Program-made: the position numbers and the translations under genes
Origin: Betaproteobacteria bacterium RIFCSPLOWO2_12_FULL_68_20
GTDB taxonomy: Bacteria > Pseudomonadota > Gammaproteobacteria > Burkholderiales > SG8-39
Reading direction: 5' to 3'
NCBI GenBank assembly: GCA_001770655.1
Contig: MERQ01000106.1
Coordinates: forward strand, 1 to 64,000
DNA: 64,000 nucleotides
The notes under the pieces: generated by a model
Told to the model about the DNA's origin: nothing
The model's input: the letters and a program-made list of their open reading frames with translations, nothing else
Databases searched by the model: none
In this document: one piece after another, positions 50,217-60,923 of the stretch
How positions within the stretch are numbered: the first letter of the stretch is position 1
How the letters are laid out: the number at the start of each line of letters is the position of its first letter

Positions 50217-51675
50217 GCGCCTTCGGCTCCCCGGCGGCGGCGCCGTCGCCCGGCGCCTCGTATACCCAGCCGAGCAGCGCATCGAGCGCGGGCTGCGCCA
50301 GCGGCGCGTTCGGGTGGTTGACGATCATCACCGCCGCCTGTCTCCGCCCGGCGCGGTCGAGCACGTAACCGGCGATCGCGCGCACGTCGGCGAGCGTGCC
50401 GGTCTTGACGTGCGCCTGGCCGGCGACCGGCTCGCCGTGCATGCGCCGGCGCAGCGTGCCGTCCACCGCCACGAGCGGGAGCGATGCGATGAACTCCGGC
50501 ATCGCGGCGCCGTGGTACGCGGCGACGAGCAGCCGCGCGAGGCTCTCGGCGCTGATGCGCTCGATGCGCGAGAGCCCCGAGCCGTTCTCGATCACGAGCT
50601 CGGGGAACTCCAGGCCTTTGCGCGCGAGCGATGTCCGCACCGCCTGGAACGCGGTCTCGGGACGGGCGGGGGCGCCGCCGGACTCGGCCCCCAGCGTCAG
50701 GTAGAGCTGCCGCGCAATGACGTTGTTCGAGAACTTGTTCATGTCGCGCACGATCTCGGAGAGCGTCGCGGATTCGTGCGTATGGACGATGCGCGCTTCG
50801 CCCGGGGTGATGCCGTCCCGCGCCGCGCCGTCCCAGCGCCCGCCGAGCTCCGCCCAGAGCTGCCGGAACAGCCCTCCCACGTAGTCGCGATGGCTGAAGA
50901 GCGACACGTTCCAGGCGCGCTCGCCGCAGCTTTCGGCGTATGTCCCGGCGAACACCGCCTGCATCCCCGCGCCGGGCGGCGCGGCGCGGCGGAACTCGGG
51001 TCGCAGCTTCGCGCGCCAGTCGCCGCAGGGACCGTTCGAGAGCTTGAGGGAGCTCACGACTTCCAGCGCCTGCGGGCGCGGCTCGGCGAGCACGCGCACC
51101 GCGTTCGCCTCGGGCTCCGGCACGAACTGGAAGCGCACCGACTTGTAGTTGACGAGCAGTGCGTCGGGCCCCACGTTGTACGGGCGCAGCGGCTCGTCGT
51201 CGAAGCGCCCGGGGTCGTGATTCGCCGCGTCGAAATGCGTGCGATCGAGAATCAGGTCGCCGCGCAGCTCGCGCACCCCGCGGCTGCGCACCCCGCGCAG
51301 CATCAGCCAGAAGCTCTCGAGCGTGAGCTTCGGGTCGCCGTAGCCCTTCAGGATCAGGTGCCCGGTGAGCGCGCCGTCGGTGAGCGTGCCGGCCGAATAG
51401 ACCTCGGTCTTCCAGCGATACGCGGGCCCGAGGAGCTCGAGCGCCGCGTAGGTCGTCACGAGCTTCATCACCGAGGCCGGATTCATCGGCTCGGCGGCGT
51501 TCACCGCGAGCGACGGGCGGGTCGCCTCCACGTCCTGCACCACCACGGCGACGGCCGAAGGCGGAACGCCGGCGCCGCGCAGCGCCCGGAGGACGGGAGG
51601 CGGCAGAGCGTCGGATTGCGCGAGCGCGCCTGCCGCGACGCAACATAGAACAATGGCGGAGGCGATGCGAAACAC
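50158..51675 (-). CDS. dacB: D-alanyl-D-alanine carboxypeptidase/endopeptidase (PBP4 family)
   Basis: A 505-residue periplasmic penicillin-binding protein with signal peptide [20 protein letters not shown]. The catalytic SxxK is SVMK at 68-71, SxN is SNN in [13 protein letters not shown], and KTG is in [17 protein letters not shown]. It trims or cleaves peptidoglycan cross-links. The start is GTG at 51675. A Gly/Arg/Pro-rich C-terminal tail of about 30 residues is encoded opposite the end of ubiD and is probably non-essential. Confidence 0.93.
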   Translation of the reverse strand: MFRIASAIVLCCVAAGALAQSDALPPPVLRALRGAGVPPSAVAVVVQDVEATRPSLAVNAAEPMNPASVMKLVTTYAALELLGPAYRWKTEVYSAGTLTDGALTGHLILKGYGDPKLTLESFWLMLRGVRSRGVRELRGDLILDRTHFDAANHDPGRFDDEPLRPYNVGPDALLVNYKSVRFQFVPEPEANAVRVLAEPRPQALEVVSSLKLSNGPCGDWRAKLRPEFRRAAPPGAGMQAVFAGTYAESCGERAWNVSLFSHRDYVGGLFRQLWAELGGRWDGAARDGITPGEARIVHTHESATLSEIVRDMNKFSNNVIARQLYLTLGAESGGAPARPETAFQAVRTSLARKGLEFPELVIENGSGLSRIERISAESLARLLVAAYHGAAMPEFIASLPLVAVDGTLRRRMHGEPVAGQAHVKTGTLADVRAIAGYVLDRAGRRQAAVMIVNHPNAPLAQPALDALLGWVYEAPGDGAAAGEPKAPRGRGPSTMRRRGASPRGP

Positions 51676-51708
51676 GCGACGAATTCTAGTGGAGCGCCTG
51701 CCAACCCC

Positions 51709-51737
51709 TTGAAAGTCCTGGGCCCCGGCACTATCAT
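51709..51737 (+). promoter_or_regulatory. groESL promoter
   Basis: TTGAAA (51709-51714), 17 bases, TATCAT (51732-51737) fits a sigma-70 promoter. The preceding C gives CTTGAAA, which also fits the -35 of a heat-shock sigma-32 promoter. It lies immediately before the CIRCE element. Confidence 0.65.
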
Positions 51738-51763
51738 TGGCACTCGCGATAGGGGAGTGCTAA
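51737..51763. promoter_or_regulatory. CIRCE operator (HrcA site) upstream of groESL
   Basis: TTGGCACTC-N9-GAGTGCTAA matches the CIRCE consensus TTAGCACTC-N9-GAGTGCTAA except for one base in the left arm. HrcA represses groESL here and is released on heat stress. hrcA is not in the window. Confidence 0.92.
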
Positions 51764-51835
51764 CAGCCTCTAGAGTTCAGGGTTGAGCGAATCTCAACCC
51801 ATTGTATTTGAGCGTGTTTTTTCTTGGAGGAACCA

Positions 51836-52129
51836 ATGAAAATCCGTCCGCTGCATGATCGCGTGATCGTCAAGCGCATCGAAGAAGAGCGCAAATCGGC
51901 CGGTGGCATCGTGATCCCGGACACCGCCGCCGAAAAACCCGACCAGGGCGAAATCGTCGCCGTCGGCAAGGGCAAGAAGGACGACAACGGCAAGCTCATC
52001 CCGCTCGACGTCAAGGTCGGCGACCGCGTGCTGTTCGGCAAGTACTCGGGCCAGACCGTTAAGGTGAAGGGCGACGAGCTGCTCGTGATGCGCGAGGAAG
52101 ACATCATGGGCGTCATCGAAGGCGCCTGA
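51836..52129 (+). CDS. groES: Co-chaperonin GroES
   Basis: A 97-residue heptameric lid of the GroEL chamber: [35 protein letters not shown] (mobile loop follows) and [39 protein letters not shown] precedes the ATG. First gene of the CIRCE-controlled groESL operon; 44 bases separate it from groEL. Confidence 0.98.
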   Translation: MKIRPLHDRVIVKRIEEERKSAGGIVIPDTAAEKPDQGEIVAVGKGKKDDNGKLIPLDVKVGDRVLFGKYSGQTVKVKGDELLVMREEDIMGVIEGA

Positions 52130-52164
52130 GTCCCGGTCGCGAACGCAAACCAGAATCCAGCTAG

Positions 52165-53823
<1,659 letters not shown>

Positions 53824-53844
53824 CTGGAGGAAGCCTCCGGACAG

Positions 53845-53869
53845 AAGGGGCGCTTCGGCGCCCCTTTTT
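53845..53869 (+). terminator. Rho-independent terminator of groESL
   Basis: Stem AAGGGGCGC / GCGCCCCTT with TTCG loop, followed by a T-rich run. Confidence 0.9.
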
Positions 53870-53900
53870 ATTTATAATCCGCCGCTTCCTACCGCAGCAC

Positions 53901-53976
53901 GGCCAAGTAGCTCAGTTGGTAGAGCAGCGGACTGAAAATCCGTGTGTCGCTGGTTCGATTCCGGCCTTGGCCACCA
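53901..53976 (+). tRNA. tRNA-Phe (anticodon GAA)
   Basis: A 76-base cloverleaf with encoded CCA: acceptor GGCCAAG/CTTGGCC, D-arm GCTCAGTTGGTAGAGC, anticodon loop CTGAAAA giving GAA, T-loop TTCGATT. A TATAAT box lies 23 bases upstream (53873-53878). Confidence 0.96.
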
Positions 53977-53981
53977 TTCCT

Positions 53982-54142
53982 TCAATCGCGCACATCCTGT
54001 CGCGCTCGGTACCAGCGCAGGATGCGCACTTCGCCTCGAACGTATCGATAGGTAATCACGTGACCGGTGCGCTGAATAGGGTGGCGGCGAACATATGTAT
54101 GCAAGAGTTTTCACGAGCGCGGCCGACGCCCGCGCCGACCAT
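53982..54142 (-). pseudogene. Decayed ParE/RelE-type toxin remnant
   Basis: From an ATG directly after the antitoxin stop, the frame reads VGAGVGRARENS and then leaves family sequence. In a neighbouring frame the DNA reads LLHTYVRRHPIQRTGHVITYRYVRGEVRILRWYRARQD and a stop, which resembles the C-terminal half of ParE/RelE toxins. The remnant is about 53 codons instead of about 95, lacks the N-terminal helices and carries a frameshift, so it should be non-functional. Confidence 0.5.
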
Positions 54143-54397
54143 CTAGGCGGCTTGCTTGTGCCGGCGCGCATGCGATGCGATCGCGGCGCGCGCCCGTCTC
54201 ATCGCTTCCTGATGCGGAACAGTCCGCCGCGCGGCGAAATCAGCGTCCCCGGCGCGGCTTTCACGCACGTCCTCTTCGCACGCCTCGAATCCATCGCGCA
54301 GGACGAATCTGAGCATGGCCTGCGGCGTGCGCCCAGCCTCGGCGGCCAGGCGCTGCAGTCGGCGCTGCTGTGCGGCATTAAGTGCGAGTGGTCGCAT
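54143..54397 (-). CDS. Antitoxin-like protein of a broken toxin-antitoxin pair
   Basis: An 84-residue protein, MRPLALNAAQQRRLQRLAAEAGRTPQAMLRFVLRDGFEAC, with a short strand and two helices as in ribbon-helix-helix ParD-like antitoxins, then a charged tail rich in Arg/Ala. It is followed immediately (TAGATG) by the toxin remnant, which supports the assignment. With the toxin dead it may persist as an orphan DNA-binding protein. Confidence 0.6.
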   Translation of the reverse strand: MRPLALNAAQQRRLQRLAAEAGRTPQAMLRFVLRDGFEACEEDVRESRAGDADFAARRTVPHQEAMRRARAAIASHARRHKQAA

Positions 54398-54501
54398 ACC
54401 TAAGACATTCTAGCAATTCCCTTCTCAGGGTTGAAGGCCGCTGCTTTGAGGCGTAGCATCGATTCGCAGGTCAGGGAGCAACGGTAGAAAGGAGTCCTGT
54501 C

Positions 54502-54660
54502 ATGTGCGATTGGACGGAATGGCAATTGATCGCAGAGCGGGAGAAGCTCGAGAAGGCGCGGGCCGAGGAGCTGAAGCGGTTGAATGAAACACGCGCCCCG
54601 GCCCGCAAGCCCGAGAAGGAGAAGGAACCGGAGCCGCAACCGGATGCGGTCCCGGTCTGA
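54502..54660 (+). CDS. Small charged hypothetical protein
   Basis: A 52-residue protein: an N-terminal MCDWTEWQLIAEREKLEKARAEELKRLNE amphipathic, coiled-coil-like helix and a Pro/Glu/Lys-rich tail (EKEKEPEPQPDAVPV). AAAGGAG lies 7 bases upstream of the ATG, and a strong terminator follows the stop. It resembles no family I can name. Confidence 0.55.
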   Translation: MCDWTEWQLIAEREKLEKARAEELKRLNETRAPARKPEKEKEPEPQPDAVPV

Positions 54661-54823
54661 AACGAAAAGCCCCGCAGCCGCGGGGCTTTTGCTTTTCATG
54701 CTCGTTTCCTCGCTGCTCGCCGCGGGCTGCGCCGAGCGACCCACTATCGGCATCGAGATCACCAACGCGCCGCGACCCCACGGCGACTGCATCCCCGGCT
54801 CGGCCACCAGGCCCTGCCCGTAG
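54641..54823 (+). CDS. Small predicted lipoprotein
   Basis: A 60-residue frame from ATG 54641 reads MRSRSETKSPAAAGLLLFMLVSSLLAAGC, a basic n-region, hydrophobic core and lipobox LAAGC, then a short mature part with two more cysteines (GDCIPG, RPCP). It starts inside the preceding gene (20-base overlap), and the terminator-like hairpin at 54665-54690 lies within it. A shorter start at 54698 would leave a weak signal peptide. Existence as a gene is plausible but not certain. Confidence 0.45.
   Translation, partial: RMRSRSETKSPAAAGLLLFMLVSSLLAAGCAERPTIGIEITNAPRPHGDCIPGSATRPCP
54665..54690 (+). terminator. Terminator-like hairpin
   Basis: Stem AAAAGCCCCGC / GCGGGGCTTTT with AGCC loop, followed by GCTTTT. 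It would end transcription from the 52-residue gene and also lies inside the predicted lipoprotein frame. Confidence 0.7.
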
Positions 54824-54824
54824 G

Positions 54825-55793
54825 TCAGCGACCGGCGATGTCGCACACCGCGGTCCACGCACCGTCGTGGAATTCGATGTCGCTGACGAGCTTCGTGCCG
54901 TATTTCGCCAGCTCGCGCACTTTCTCGTCGACCGCTTCGCGCGTCGGTCCGGTGACGATGCGCTTCAGCCCGGCTTCCTCCACCTTGCAGGCCTCGGGCG
55001 GCACCTGGGGGTGAGTGCAGGAAGCCATCCACTTGTTGCCGACCTGGGTGACGTCGGAAAGGATCTGCGCGCCGATTCCGGCGAGCCGCGCGAGCGCTTC
55101 CTCGACCGCGTCGCGGTTCGCTGCCGACACGATCAGCTTCGCCCCGGCGTCGAAGACCTTCGCCGGCTCGCGAACCCGGCGCTCCTGCCCGCCGGGAGGA
55201 GGCGCCGCCTCGGGCCGGCTGACGCGTCGCCGCTCTCCCGCGCCGGATCGTTCCAGCCGCGCGCTTTCGGCGAGGGAGTACACCTCGTGCTCGCGCACGT
55301 GCTTGTCGGTGCGCGTGCCGAGGATGCTGAACAGATTCGCGTAGTCGCCGGGAAGGCGCGACACCACTTCGTAGAACGGACGCGACGCGAGCAGTTGGCC
55401 GGGCTGCGCGAAACTCATCACGCGCTGCGCCGCGTTGATGCCGTCGCCGACAATGTTCATCTGCGCGTTGATGTCCCACACCAGCTTGACCGGGCCAAGG
55501 TTGATTCCCATGCGCACGGCGAGTAGCTCGGCCGGCAGCGACGCGATGTAATTGCGCACCGCGATCCCCACGAACAGCGCGTCCTCCGGATCGCCGAGGA
55601 AGGCGATGGCCGCCCCGTCCCCTGTGTCAAGGACGATGAAATCGCGCGGCGGCACCGCTTCCAGGCCGCGCGCGAGAATCTCATTGAACATCTGCTTGAT
55701 GCGCTGCTGATCGTCCAGGGACCTTTTCGAGTATTCGAAGATGTCGAGGAACAAGACGCTGCACACCAGCGTTCGTGCGGTGGTCTCGGCCAT
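54825..55793 (-). CDS. Class III adenylate/guanylate cyclase-domain protein
   Basis: A 322-residue protein. Residues ~8-165 form a class III nucleotide cyclase homology domain: CSVLFLDIFEYSK carries the first metal Asp, DTGDGAAIAFLGD the second, followed by VRMGINLGPVKL and NIVGDGINAAQRVMSFA. The C-terminal part holds two tandem copies of a ~65-residue beta/alpha unit (KLIVSAANRDAVEEALARLAGIGAQILSDV and KRIVTGPTREAVDEKVRELAKYGTKLVSDI). No membrane segment is seen. Its ATG overlaps the ketosynthase stop by one base, so it is the last gene of an ACP-ketosynthase-cyclase operon. Product (cAMP or cGMP) and activity are unproven. Confidence 0.8.
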   Translation of the reverse strand: MAETTARTLVCSVLFLDIFEYSKRSLDDQQRIKQMFNEILARGLEAVPPRDFIVLDTGDGAAIAFLGDPEDALFVGIAVRNYIASLPAELLAVRMGINLGPVKLVWDINAQMNIVGDGINAAQRVMSFAQPGQLLASRPFYEVVSRLPGDYANLFSILGTRTDKHVREHEVYSLAESARLERSGAGERRRVSRPEAAPPPGGQERRVREPAKVFDAGAKLIVSAANRDAVEEALARLAGIGAQILSDVTQVGNKWMASCTHPQVPPEACKVEEAGLKRIVTGPTREAVDEKVRELAKYGTKLVSDIEFHDGAWTAVCDIAGR

Positions 55794-57028
55794 CAGGCGC
55801 GCTCCGCGACGAGCACCACGTTCGAGCCGCCGAAGCCGAACGAGTTCGACATCACCGCGCGCGGCGGATCGATGTGCTGCGCCTTGATCGCGACGTGACG
55901 CAGCGCGCACGCCGGGTCAGGCTGCTCGAGAAATCCCGTGGGAGGGAGAATTCCTTCCTCGAGCGCGAGCAGCGTCGCTGCGAATTCGAGCGCGCCCGCG
56001 CCGCCGAGCAGGTGCCCGTGCAGCGACTTGGTCGAGCTCACCCAGAGTTCCTTCGCCGCGTCGGCGAACACGGCGTTGATCGCCTCGGCCTCGACCACGT
56101 CGCCCACCGCGGTCGCGGTGCCGTGCGCGTTGAGGTAACCGATGGCACTGGGCTGCAACCCTGATTCCTCGAGCGCGGCGCACATCGCGCGCACCTGCCC
56201 GTCGCGGTCCGGGCGCGACATGTGGGTCGCGTCGCAGCTGTTTCCGTATCCTGTGAGCAGCCCGTGGATGCGCGCGCCGCGCAGCCGCGCAGCCGACTCC
56301 TCCTCGAGCACCAGCGCCGCCGCGCCCTCGCCGAGCACCAGCCCCGAGCGCCGCTTGTCGAACGGCTTGCAGCTCGCCGCCGGATCAGAAGGGTCCGCCG
56401 GCGCGAGCGTGCGCAGCGCCTGCCAGGCGGCGAGCACGCCGGGAACCAGGAGCGCTTCCGATCCGCCCGCGACGACCGCATCGGCGCGCCCGGCCGCGAT
56501 GGCGCGCATCGCCTCCCCCAGCGCCATCGCCGAGGACGAGCACGCGGTGGAGAAGTTGGCGAAAGGTCCGCGCAGCCCGAAGCGCACCGCGACGTTCGAG
56601 CCTGCGGCGTTGTTCATCGCCATCACGACCGCGAGCGGACGCCCGCGCCACTCCTTGTCGACGAACAAGCGCCTGTAGCTCGTCTCCAGCGTCTGCGCGC
56701 CGCCCATGCCGGTGCCCCAGCAGACCCCGATGCGGTTCCGGTCGCAGCGCGCGACGTCGAGCCCGCTCGCGGCGAGCGCCTGCGCGGCCGCCGCGATTGC
56801 GAGCTGCGACACGCGATCGAGGTTCGCGATCTCGGCTTCCTTGAACAGCGGCGCCGGGTCCCAGTCGACCATCGCCCCGACCTGCGCGCCTGAACCCTGC
56901 GCAAGCTCCTCGGGCAGCCGCCGGATGCCGGGGCGGCCTTCGGCGAGCGAGCGATTGAATTCCCGGACCGAGTTGCCGAGCGGCGAGACGACGCCGATCC
57001 CGGTGATCGCGGCGCGGCGCAGGCCCAT
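55793..57028 (-). CDS. Beta-ketoacyl-ACP synthase (FabF-like)
   Basis: A 411-residue condensing enzyme. The catalytic Cys163 is in FSTACSSSAMAL, and the two histidines are in NAHGTATAVGD and STKSLHGHLLGGAGALE, completing the Cys-His-His triad. SNSFGFGGSNVVLV closes the fold. It elongates an acyl chain on ACP. The directly preceding gene encodes a dedicated ACP. Absence of reductase or dehydratase genes argues for a specialised role rather than primary fatty-acid synthesis. Confidence 0.9.
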   Translation of the reverse strand: MGLRRAAITGIGVVSPLGNSVREFNRSLAEGRPGIRRLPEELAQGSGAQVGAMVDWDPAPLFKEAEIANLDRVSQLAIAAAAQALAASGLDVARCDRNRIGVCWGTGMGGAQTLETSYRRLFVDKEWRGRPLAVVMAMNNAAGSNVAVRFGLRGPFANFSTACSSSAMALGEAMRAIAAGRADAVVAGGSEALLVPGVLAAWQALRTLAPADPSDPAASCKPFDKRRSGLVLGEGAAALVLEEESAARLRGARIHGLLTGYGNSCDATHMSRPDRDGQVRAMCAALEESGLQPSAIGYLNAHGTATAVGDVVEAEAINAVFADAAKELWVSSTKSLHGHLLGGAGALEFAATLLALEEGILPPTGFLEQPDPACALRHVAIKAQHIDPPRAVMSNSFGFGGSNVVLVAERA

Positions 57029-57041
57029 CGCGCGGCGGCGC

Positions 57042-57287
57042 TCAGGCCTTGCCGGCGGCGGCCAGCGCTGCGGCGACCTGGCGCTCGAGGTCGGCGAGGG
57101 TCTTGATGCCTCTCAGGTCGTCATCGGAGACGCTGACGCCGAACTCTTCCTCGACCTTGAACATGAACTCGATGAAGCTGAGCGAATCGATGCCGAGCGT
57201 GTCGAGCGGCGCGCTCGGGTCGAGGCCGCCCGGATCGATCGAGAACTCCTTGGCGGCCATTTCCTTGATGCGGGAAAGCGTGTCCAT
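57042..57287 (-). CDS. Acyl carrier protein
   Basis: An 81-residue ACP. The phosphopantetheine site is Ser35 in LGIDSLSFIEFMFKVEEEFG, close to the DSL consensus. Helices I-IV fit the family (IKEMAAKEFSIDPGG, LDTLGIDSLSFIEF, DDDLRGIKTLADLERQV). It lies 13 bases upstream of the ketosynthase and is divergent from hemA. It differs in sequence from housekeeping AcpP, suggesting a dedicated partner. Confidence 0.88.
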   Translation of the reverse strand: MDTLSRIKEMAAKEFSIDPGGLDPSAPLDTLGIDSLSFIEFMFKVEEEFGVSVSDDDLRGIKTLADLERQVAAALAAAGKA

Positions 57288-57350
57288 GCGCCCGGATTAT
57301 AGTCTGCGGTGATTTGATCTCGCGCAAACGGCCGGCCGGAGCAAACCCCT

Positions 57351-57356
57351 TATAAT
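57351..57356 (+). promoter_or_regulatory. Candidate -10 box for hemA
   Basis: A perfect TATAAT lies 27 bases before the hemA GTG start. No strong -35 is visible at the usual distance. Confidence 0.45.
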
Positions 57357-57382
57357 CTGCGCAGTTAACCGAATCCTGCCGC

Positions 57383-58645
57383 GTGTCGCTCTACGCCCTC
57401 GGGCTGAACCACCACACCGCGCCGCTCGCGATGCGCGAACGCGTGGTGTTCCACGTCGAGAAGCTCTGCGACGCGCTCGGCGAGCTCACGCGCGGCCGCG
57501 GCGCGGCCGAGGCGGCGATCCTCTCCACCTGCAACCGCACCGAAGTGTACTTCTCGGCGGGCCAGCCGCGCGCGGCCTTCGAGCCGCAGGCGGTCCAGGC
57601 GTGGCTCGCCGAGTACCACAAGCTCAGGCCCGCCGAGCTATCGCCCTACCTCTACACGCTGCCGCACGAGCAGGCGGTGCGGCACGCGTTTCGCGTCGCC
57701 TCCGGCCTCGATTCGATGGTGCTCGGCGAGCCGCAGATCCTCGGCCAGATGAAGGAGGCGGCGCGAGCCGCCGAGTCGGCAGGCACGCTCGGCACGCTGC
57801 TGCACAAGCTGTTCCAGCGCTCGTTCGCGGTGGCGAAAGAGGTTCGCTCGACCACGCGCGTCGGCGCGAACAGCGTGTCGATGGCGGCCGCCGCGGTGAA
57901 GCTCGCGGCGCGCATCTTTCCGAGCCTCGCCGAGCAGCGCGTGCTCCTCATCGGCGCGGGCGAGATGGTCGAGCTCGCCGCGACGCACTTCGCGGCGCAG
58001 AGCCCGGAGCGCATCACGGTCGCGAACCGCACGCTCGAGCGCGCCCACCAGCTGGCGCACCGCTTCAGTGCGCGGGCGATCGAGCTGCGTGAACTCGCCA
58101 CCGAGCTGCACGAGCACGACATCGTCGTGTCCTGCACGGCCTCCTCGCTGCCGATCCTCGGCACGGGGCTGGTCGAGCGGGCGCTGCGAGCGCGCCGCCA
58201 CCGCCCGATGTTCATGGTCGATTTCGCCGTGCCGCGCGACATCGAGCAGGAAGTGGGCGAGCTCGACGACGTGTTCCTGTACACCGTGGACGATCTCGCG
58301 GGAATCGTGTCGGCGAACCTGGACGAGCGGCGCTCGGCGGTCGAGCAGGCCGAGGCGATCATCGAGACGCAGGTCGGCCAGTTCATGCACTGGATGCGCT
58401 CGCGAGAGACGGTGCCGCTCATCCGGACGCTGCGCGAGCGGGCCGACGAGGCGCGGCGCCACGAGCTCGAGCGGGCGCTCAAGCTGCTGCACAAGGGCGA
58501 AGACCCGAAGCAGGTGCTGGAGAGTCTCTCGCAGGGAATCACCAACAAGCTGATGCACGCGCCGACGCAGGCGCTCAACGAGAGCCGCGGCGAGGAGCAG
58601 CGCCTGCTCGCCGGGATCATCGAGCGGCTCTACCTCAAGCATTAG
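57383..58645 (+). CDS. hemA: Glutamyl-tRNA reductase
   Basis: A 420-residue enzyme that reduces glutamyl-tRNA to glutamate-1-semialdehyde, the first committed step of C5 tetrapyrrole synthesis. The N-terminal catalytic domain has [17 protein letters not shown] and [12 protein letters not shown] with Cys50 as nucleophile. [38 protein letters not shown] and the NADPH fold [17 protein letters not shown] follow, then the helical dimer domain. The start is GTG at 57383. It begins the hemA-prfA-prmC-grxD series typical of betaproteobacteria. Confidence 0.96.
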   Translation: MSLYALGLNHHTAPLAMRERVVFHVEKLCDALGELTRGRGAAEAAILSTCNRTEVYFSAGQPRAAFEPQAVQAWLAEYHKLRPAELSPYLYTLPHEQAVRHAFRVASGLDSMVLGEPQILGQMKEAARAAESAGTLGTLLHKLFQRSFAVAKEVRSTTRVGANSVSMAAAAVKLAARIFPSLAEQRVLLIGAGEMVELAATHFAAQSPERITVANRTLERAHQLAHRFSARAIELRELATELHEHDIVVSCTASSLPILGTGLVERALRARRHRPMFMVDFAVPRDIEQEVGELDDVFLYTVDDLAGIVSANLDERRSAVEQAEAIIETQVGQFMHWMRSRETVPLIRTLRERADEARRHELERALKLLHKGEDPKQVLESLSQGITNKLMHAPTQALNESRGEEQRLLAGIIERLYLKH

Positions 58646-58677
58646 CTGGCGCGGCGGTTCGCGCCCGGCCACGCGCC

Positions 58678-59763
58678 GTGAAACCCACTTTGCGCTCCCG
58701 CCTCGACGGCCTCGCGGGCCGTCTCGAGGAGCTGAACCGTCTGCTCGCGGCCGAGGACGCGGCGCGCGACCTCGAGCAGTTCAGGAAGCTGTCGCGCGAG
58801 CACGCGGAGGCCACCGGGCTCGCGTCGCTCTACGAGCGCTGGCGCCAGGCCGAGCGCGACGCCGAGGCGGCGCGGGAAATGGCCGCCGACGCCTCGATGA
58901 AATCGTTCGCGGACGAGGAGCTGAAGGCCGCGCGCTCGAACATGGAGCGGCTGGAGGCGGAGCTGCACAAGGCGCTCGTGCCCAGGGACCCGTACGACGA
59001 CCGCAACATCTTTCTCGAAGTTCGCGCCGGGACCGGAGGCGACGAGTCGGCGCTGTTCGCGGGCGACGTGTTCCGGATGTACGCGCGCTACGCCGAGCGC
59101 CAGGGCTGGCAGGTCGAGATCATCTCGGAGAGCCCCTCCGAGCTCGGCGGCTACAAGGAGGTGATCGCGCGCGTGGTCGGCCAGGGTGCGTACTCGAAGC
59201 TGAAGTTCGAATCGGGTGGCCACCGCGTGCAGCGCGTGCCCGCGACCGAGGCGCAGGGACGCATTCACACCTCGGCCTGCACGGTCGCGGTGCTGCCGGA
59301 GGCGGAAGCGATCGACGACGTCGCGCTCAACCCGGCGGAGCTGCGCGTCGACACCTTCCGCGCCTCGGGCGCGGGCGGCCAGCACGTGAACAAGACCGAA
59401 TCGGCGATCCGCATCACCCATCTTCCGACGGGGATCGTGGTCGAGTGCCAGGACTCACGCTCGCAGCACAAGAATCGCGAGAGGGCGCTTTCGGTGCTCG
59501 CGGCGCGCATCAAGGACCGGCAGCAGCGCGAGCGGCAGGCGAAGACCGCGTCCACCAGGAAGCTGCTCATCGGCTCGGGCGACCGCTCCGAGCGGATCCG
59601 CACCTACAACTTCCCGCAGGGCCGCGTCACCGACCACCGCATCGGCCTGACGCTGCACAAGATCGACCGCATCATGGACGGGGAGCTCGACGAGTTGCTC
59701 GAGGCGCTCGGCGCCGAGCACCTGGCCGAGCAGCTCGCGCAGCTCGACGCAGAAGCGGCATGA
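58678..59763 (+). CDS. prfA: Peptide chain release factor 1
   Basis: A 361-residue RF1 that ends translation at UAA and [25 protein letters not shown] carries the GGQ that triggers hydrolysis, and the region [25 protein letters not shown] includes the PxT anticodon-recognition motif (here PATE). The start is GTG at 58678. Its end overlaps prmC by four bases (ATGA), and PrmC methylates the GGQ glutamine. Confidence 0.96.
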   Translation: MKPTLRSRLDGLAGRLEELNRLLAAEDAARDLEQFRKLSREHAEATGLASLYERWRQAERDAEAAREMAADASMKSFADEELKAARSNMERLEAELHKALVPRDPYDDRNIFLEVRAGTGGDESALFAGDVFRMYARYAERQGWQVEIISESPSELGGYKEVIARVVGQGAYSKLKFESGGHRVQRVPATEAQGRIHTSACTVAVLPEAEAIDDVALNPAELRVDTFRASGAGGQHVNKTESAIRITHLPTGIVVECQDSRSQHKNRERALSVLAARIKDRQQRERQAKTASTRKLLIGSGDRSERIRTYNFPQGRVTDHRIGLTLHKIDRIMDGELDELLEALGAEHLAEQLAQLDAEAA

Positions 59764-60557
59764 CGGTCGTCGAGGCGCTTGCCTCGGCGAGGATCGACGC
59801 CCGGGAGGCGCGGCTGCTTCTGGCCGAAGCCTCCGGGTTCTCGGAGGCGAGCGTTCTGGCACATCCGGAACGCGAGCTTCCTCAAGAAATCCTTTCCCGG
59901 TTTCGGGAAATGTCCGAACGGCGGGCGCGAGGGGAGCCTGTCGCGTACATCCTCGGCCGCAGGGAGTTCTACGGGTTATCGCTTGCGGTAAATCCGGCGG
60001 TGCTGATCCCGCGGCCGGAGACCGAGCTGCTCGTCGAGCTGGCGCTCGAGCGAAATCCCGCCTCGGTGCTGGATCTCGGAACCGGATGCGGCGCCGTCGC
60101 GCTCGCGATCAAGCGGCACCTGCCGCGCTCGCGCGTGATCGCGGTGGAGGCGAGCGCCGCCGCGCTGGTTGTCGCGAGGCACAATGCCGCGAACCTCGGA
60201 CTGGACGTCGAACTTCGCCACGGCAAATGGTTCGAGCCGGTCGCCGAGCGTTTCGCGCTTATCGCCTCGAATCCTCCGTACGTCGCGCAAGACGACCCGC
60301 ACCTTCGCGACGGCGATCTCCGCTTCGAGCCGAAGCAGGCGCTGGTCGGCGGCGCGGATGGCCTCGACGCGATCAGGGTGATTGCGCGCGGCGCGCCCAC
60401 GCATCTGACCCCCGGGGGCTGGCTGCTCGTGGAGCACGGAATCGGGCAGGAGGACGCCGTGCGCTCGCTCCTCGGATCGGCGGGCCTTGAAGATCTCCGT
60501 ACCTGGCCCGACCTCTCCGGCATTGCCCGGGTCAGCGGAGGAAGGTTAGAATCCTGA
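59760..60557 (+). CDS. prmC: Release factor glutamine N5-methyltransferase
   Basis: A 265-residue SAM-dependent methyltransferase. [20 protein letters not shown] binds SAM, and the NPPY motif (ASNPPYV) binds the glutamine side chain of the GGQ loop in RF1/RF2. [31 protein letters not shown] is the typical linker. It is coupled to prfA, whose product is its substrate. Confidence 0.95.
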   Translation: MTVVEALASARIDAREARLLLAEASGFSEASVLAHPERELPQEILSRFREMSERRARGEPVAYILGRREFYGLSLAVNPAVLIPRPETELLVELALERNPASVLDLGTGCGAVALAIKRHLPRSRVIAVEASAAALVVARHNAANLGLDVELRHGKWFEPVAERFALIASNPPYVAQDDPHLRDGDLRFEPKQALVGGADGLDAIRVIARGAPTHLTPGGWLLVEHGIGQEDAVRSLLGSAGLEDLRTWPDLSGIARVSGGRLES

Positions 60558-60584
60558 GCAAATCACTCGGACTTTGGGGGCCTC

Positions 60585-60908
60585 ATGGACGCTCAACAGA
60601 AAATTCGTGAGCAGGTGACCGGAAACCCGGTCGTGCTCTATATGAAGGGTACGCCGCAGATGCCCCAGTGCGGCTTCTCGGCGCTCGCCGTGCAGGTGCT
60701 GCAGGCCTGCGGCGTGACGCAGATCTTCACCGTCAACGTGCTCGCCGAGCCGGAAATCCGCGAGGGGATCAAACACTACGCGAATTGGCCGACGATCCCG
60801 CAGCTCTACGTGAACGGCGAGTTCGTCGGCGGCGCCGACATCGTGAAGGAGATGTACCAGTCGGGCGAGCTGCACAAACTGCTGGAAGGCGCCAAGCAGC
60901 AGGCCTAG
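60585..60908 (+). CDS. grxD: Monothiol glutaredoxin (CGFS type)
   Basis: A 107-residue Grx4-type glutaredoxin. The single active-site motif CGFS is in GTPQMPQCGFSALAVQVL, with WPTIPQLYVNGEFVGGADIVKEMYQSGEL binding glutathione. These proteins carry and transfer [2Fe-2S] clusters rather than reduce disulfides. It is the last gene of the hemA-prfA-prmC-grxD set and is convergent with the kinase genes. Confidence 0.96.
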   Translation: MDAQQKIREQVTGNPVVLYMKGTPQMPQCGFSALAVQVLQACGVTQIFTVNVLAEPEIREGIKHYANWPTIPQLYVNGEFVGGADIVKEMYQSGELHKLLEGAKQQA

Positions 60909-60923
60909 CCCGCCAGCAGCCGC

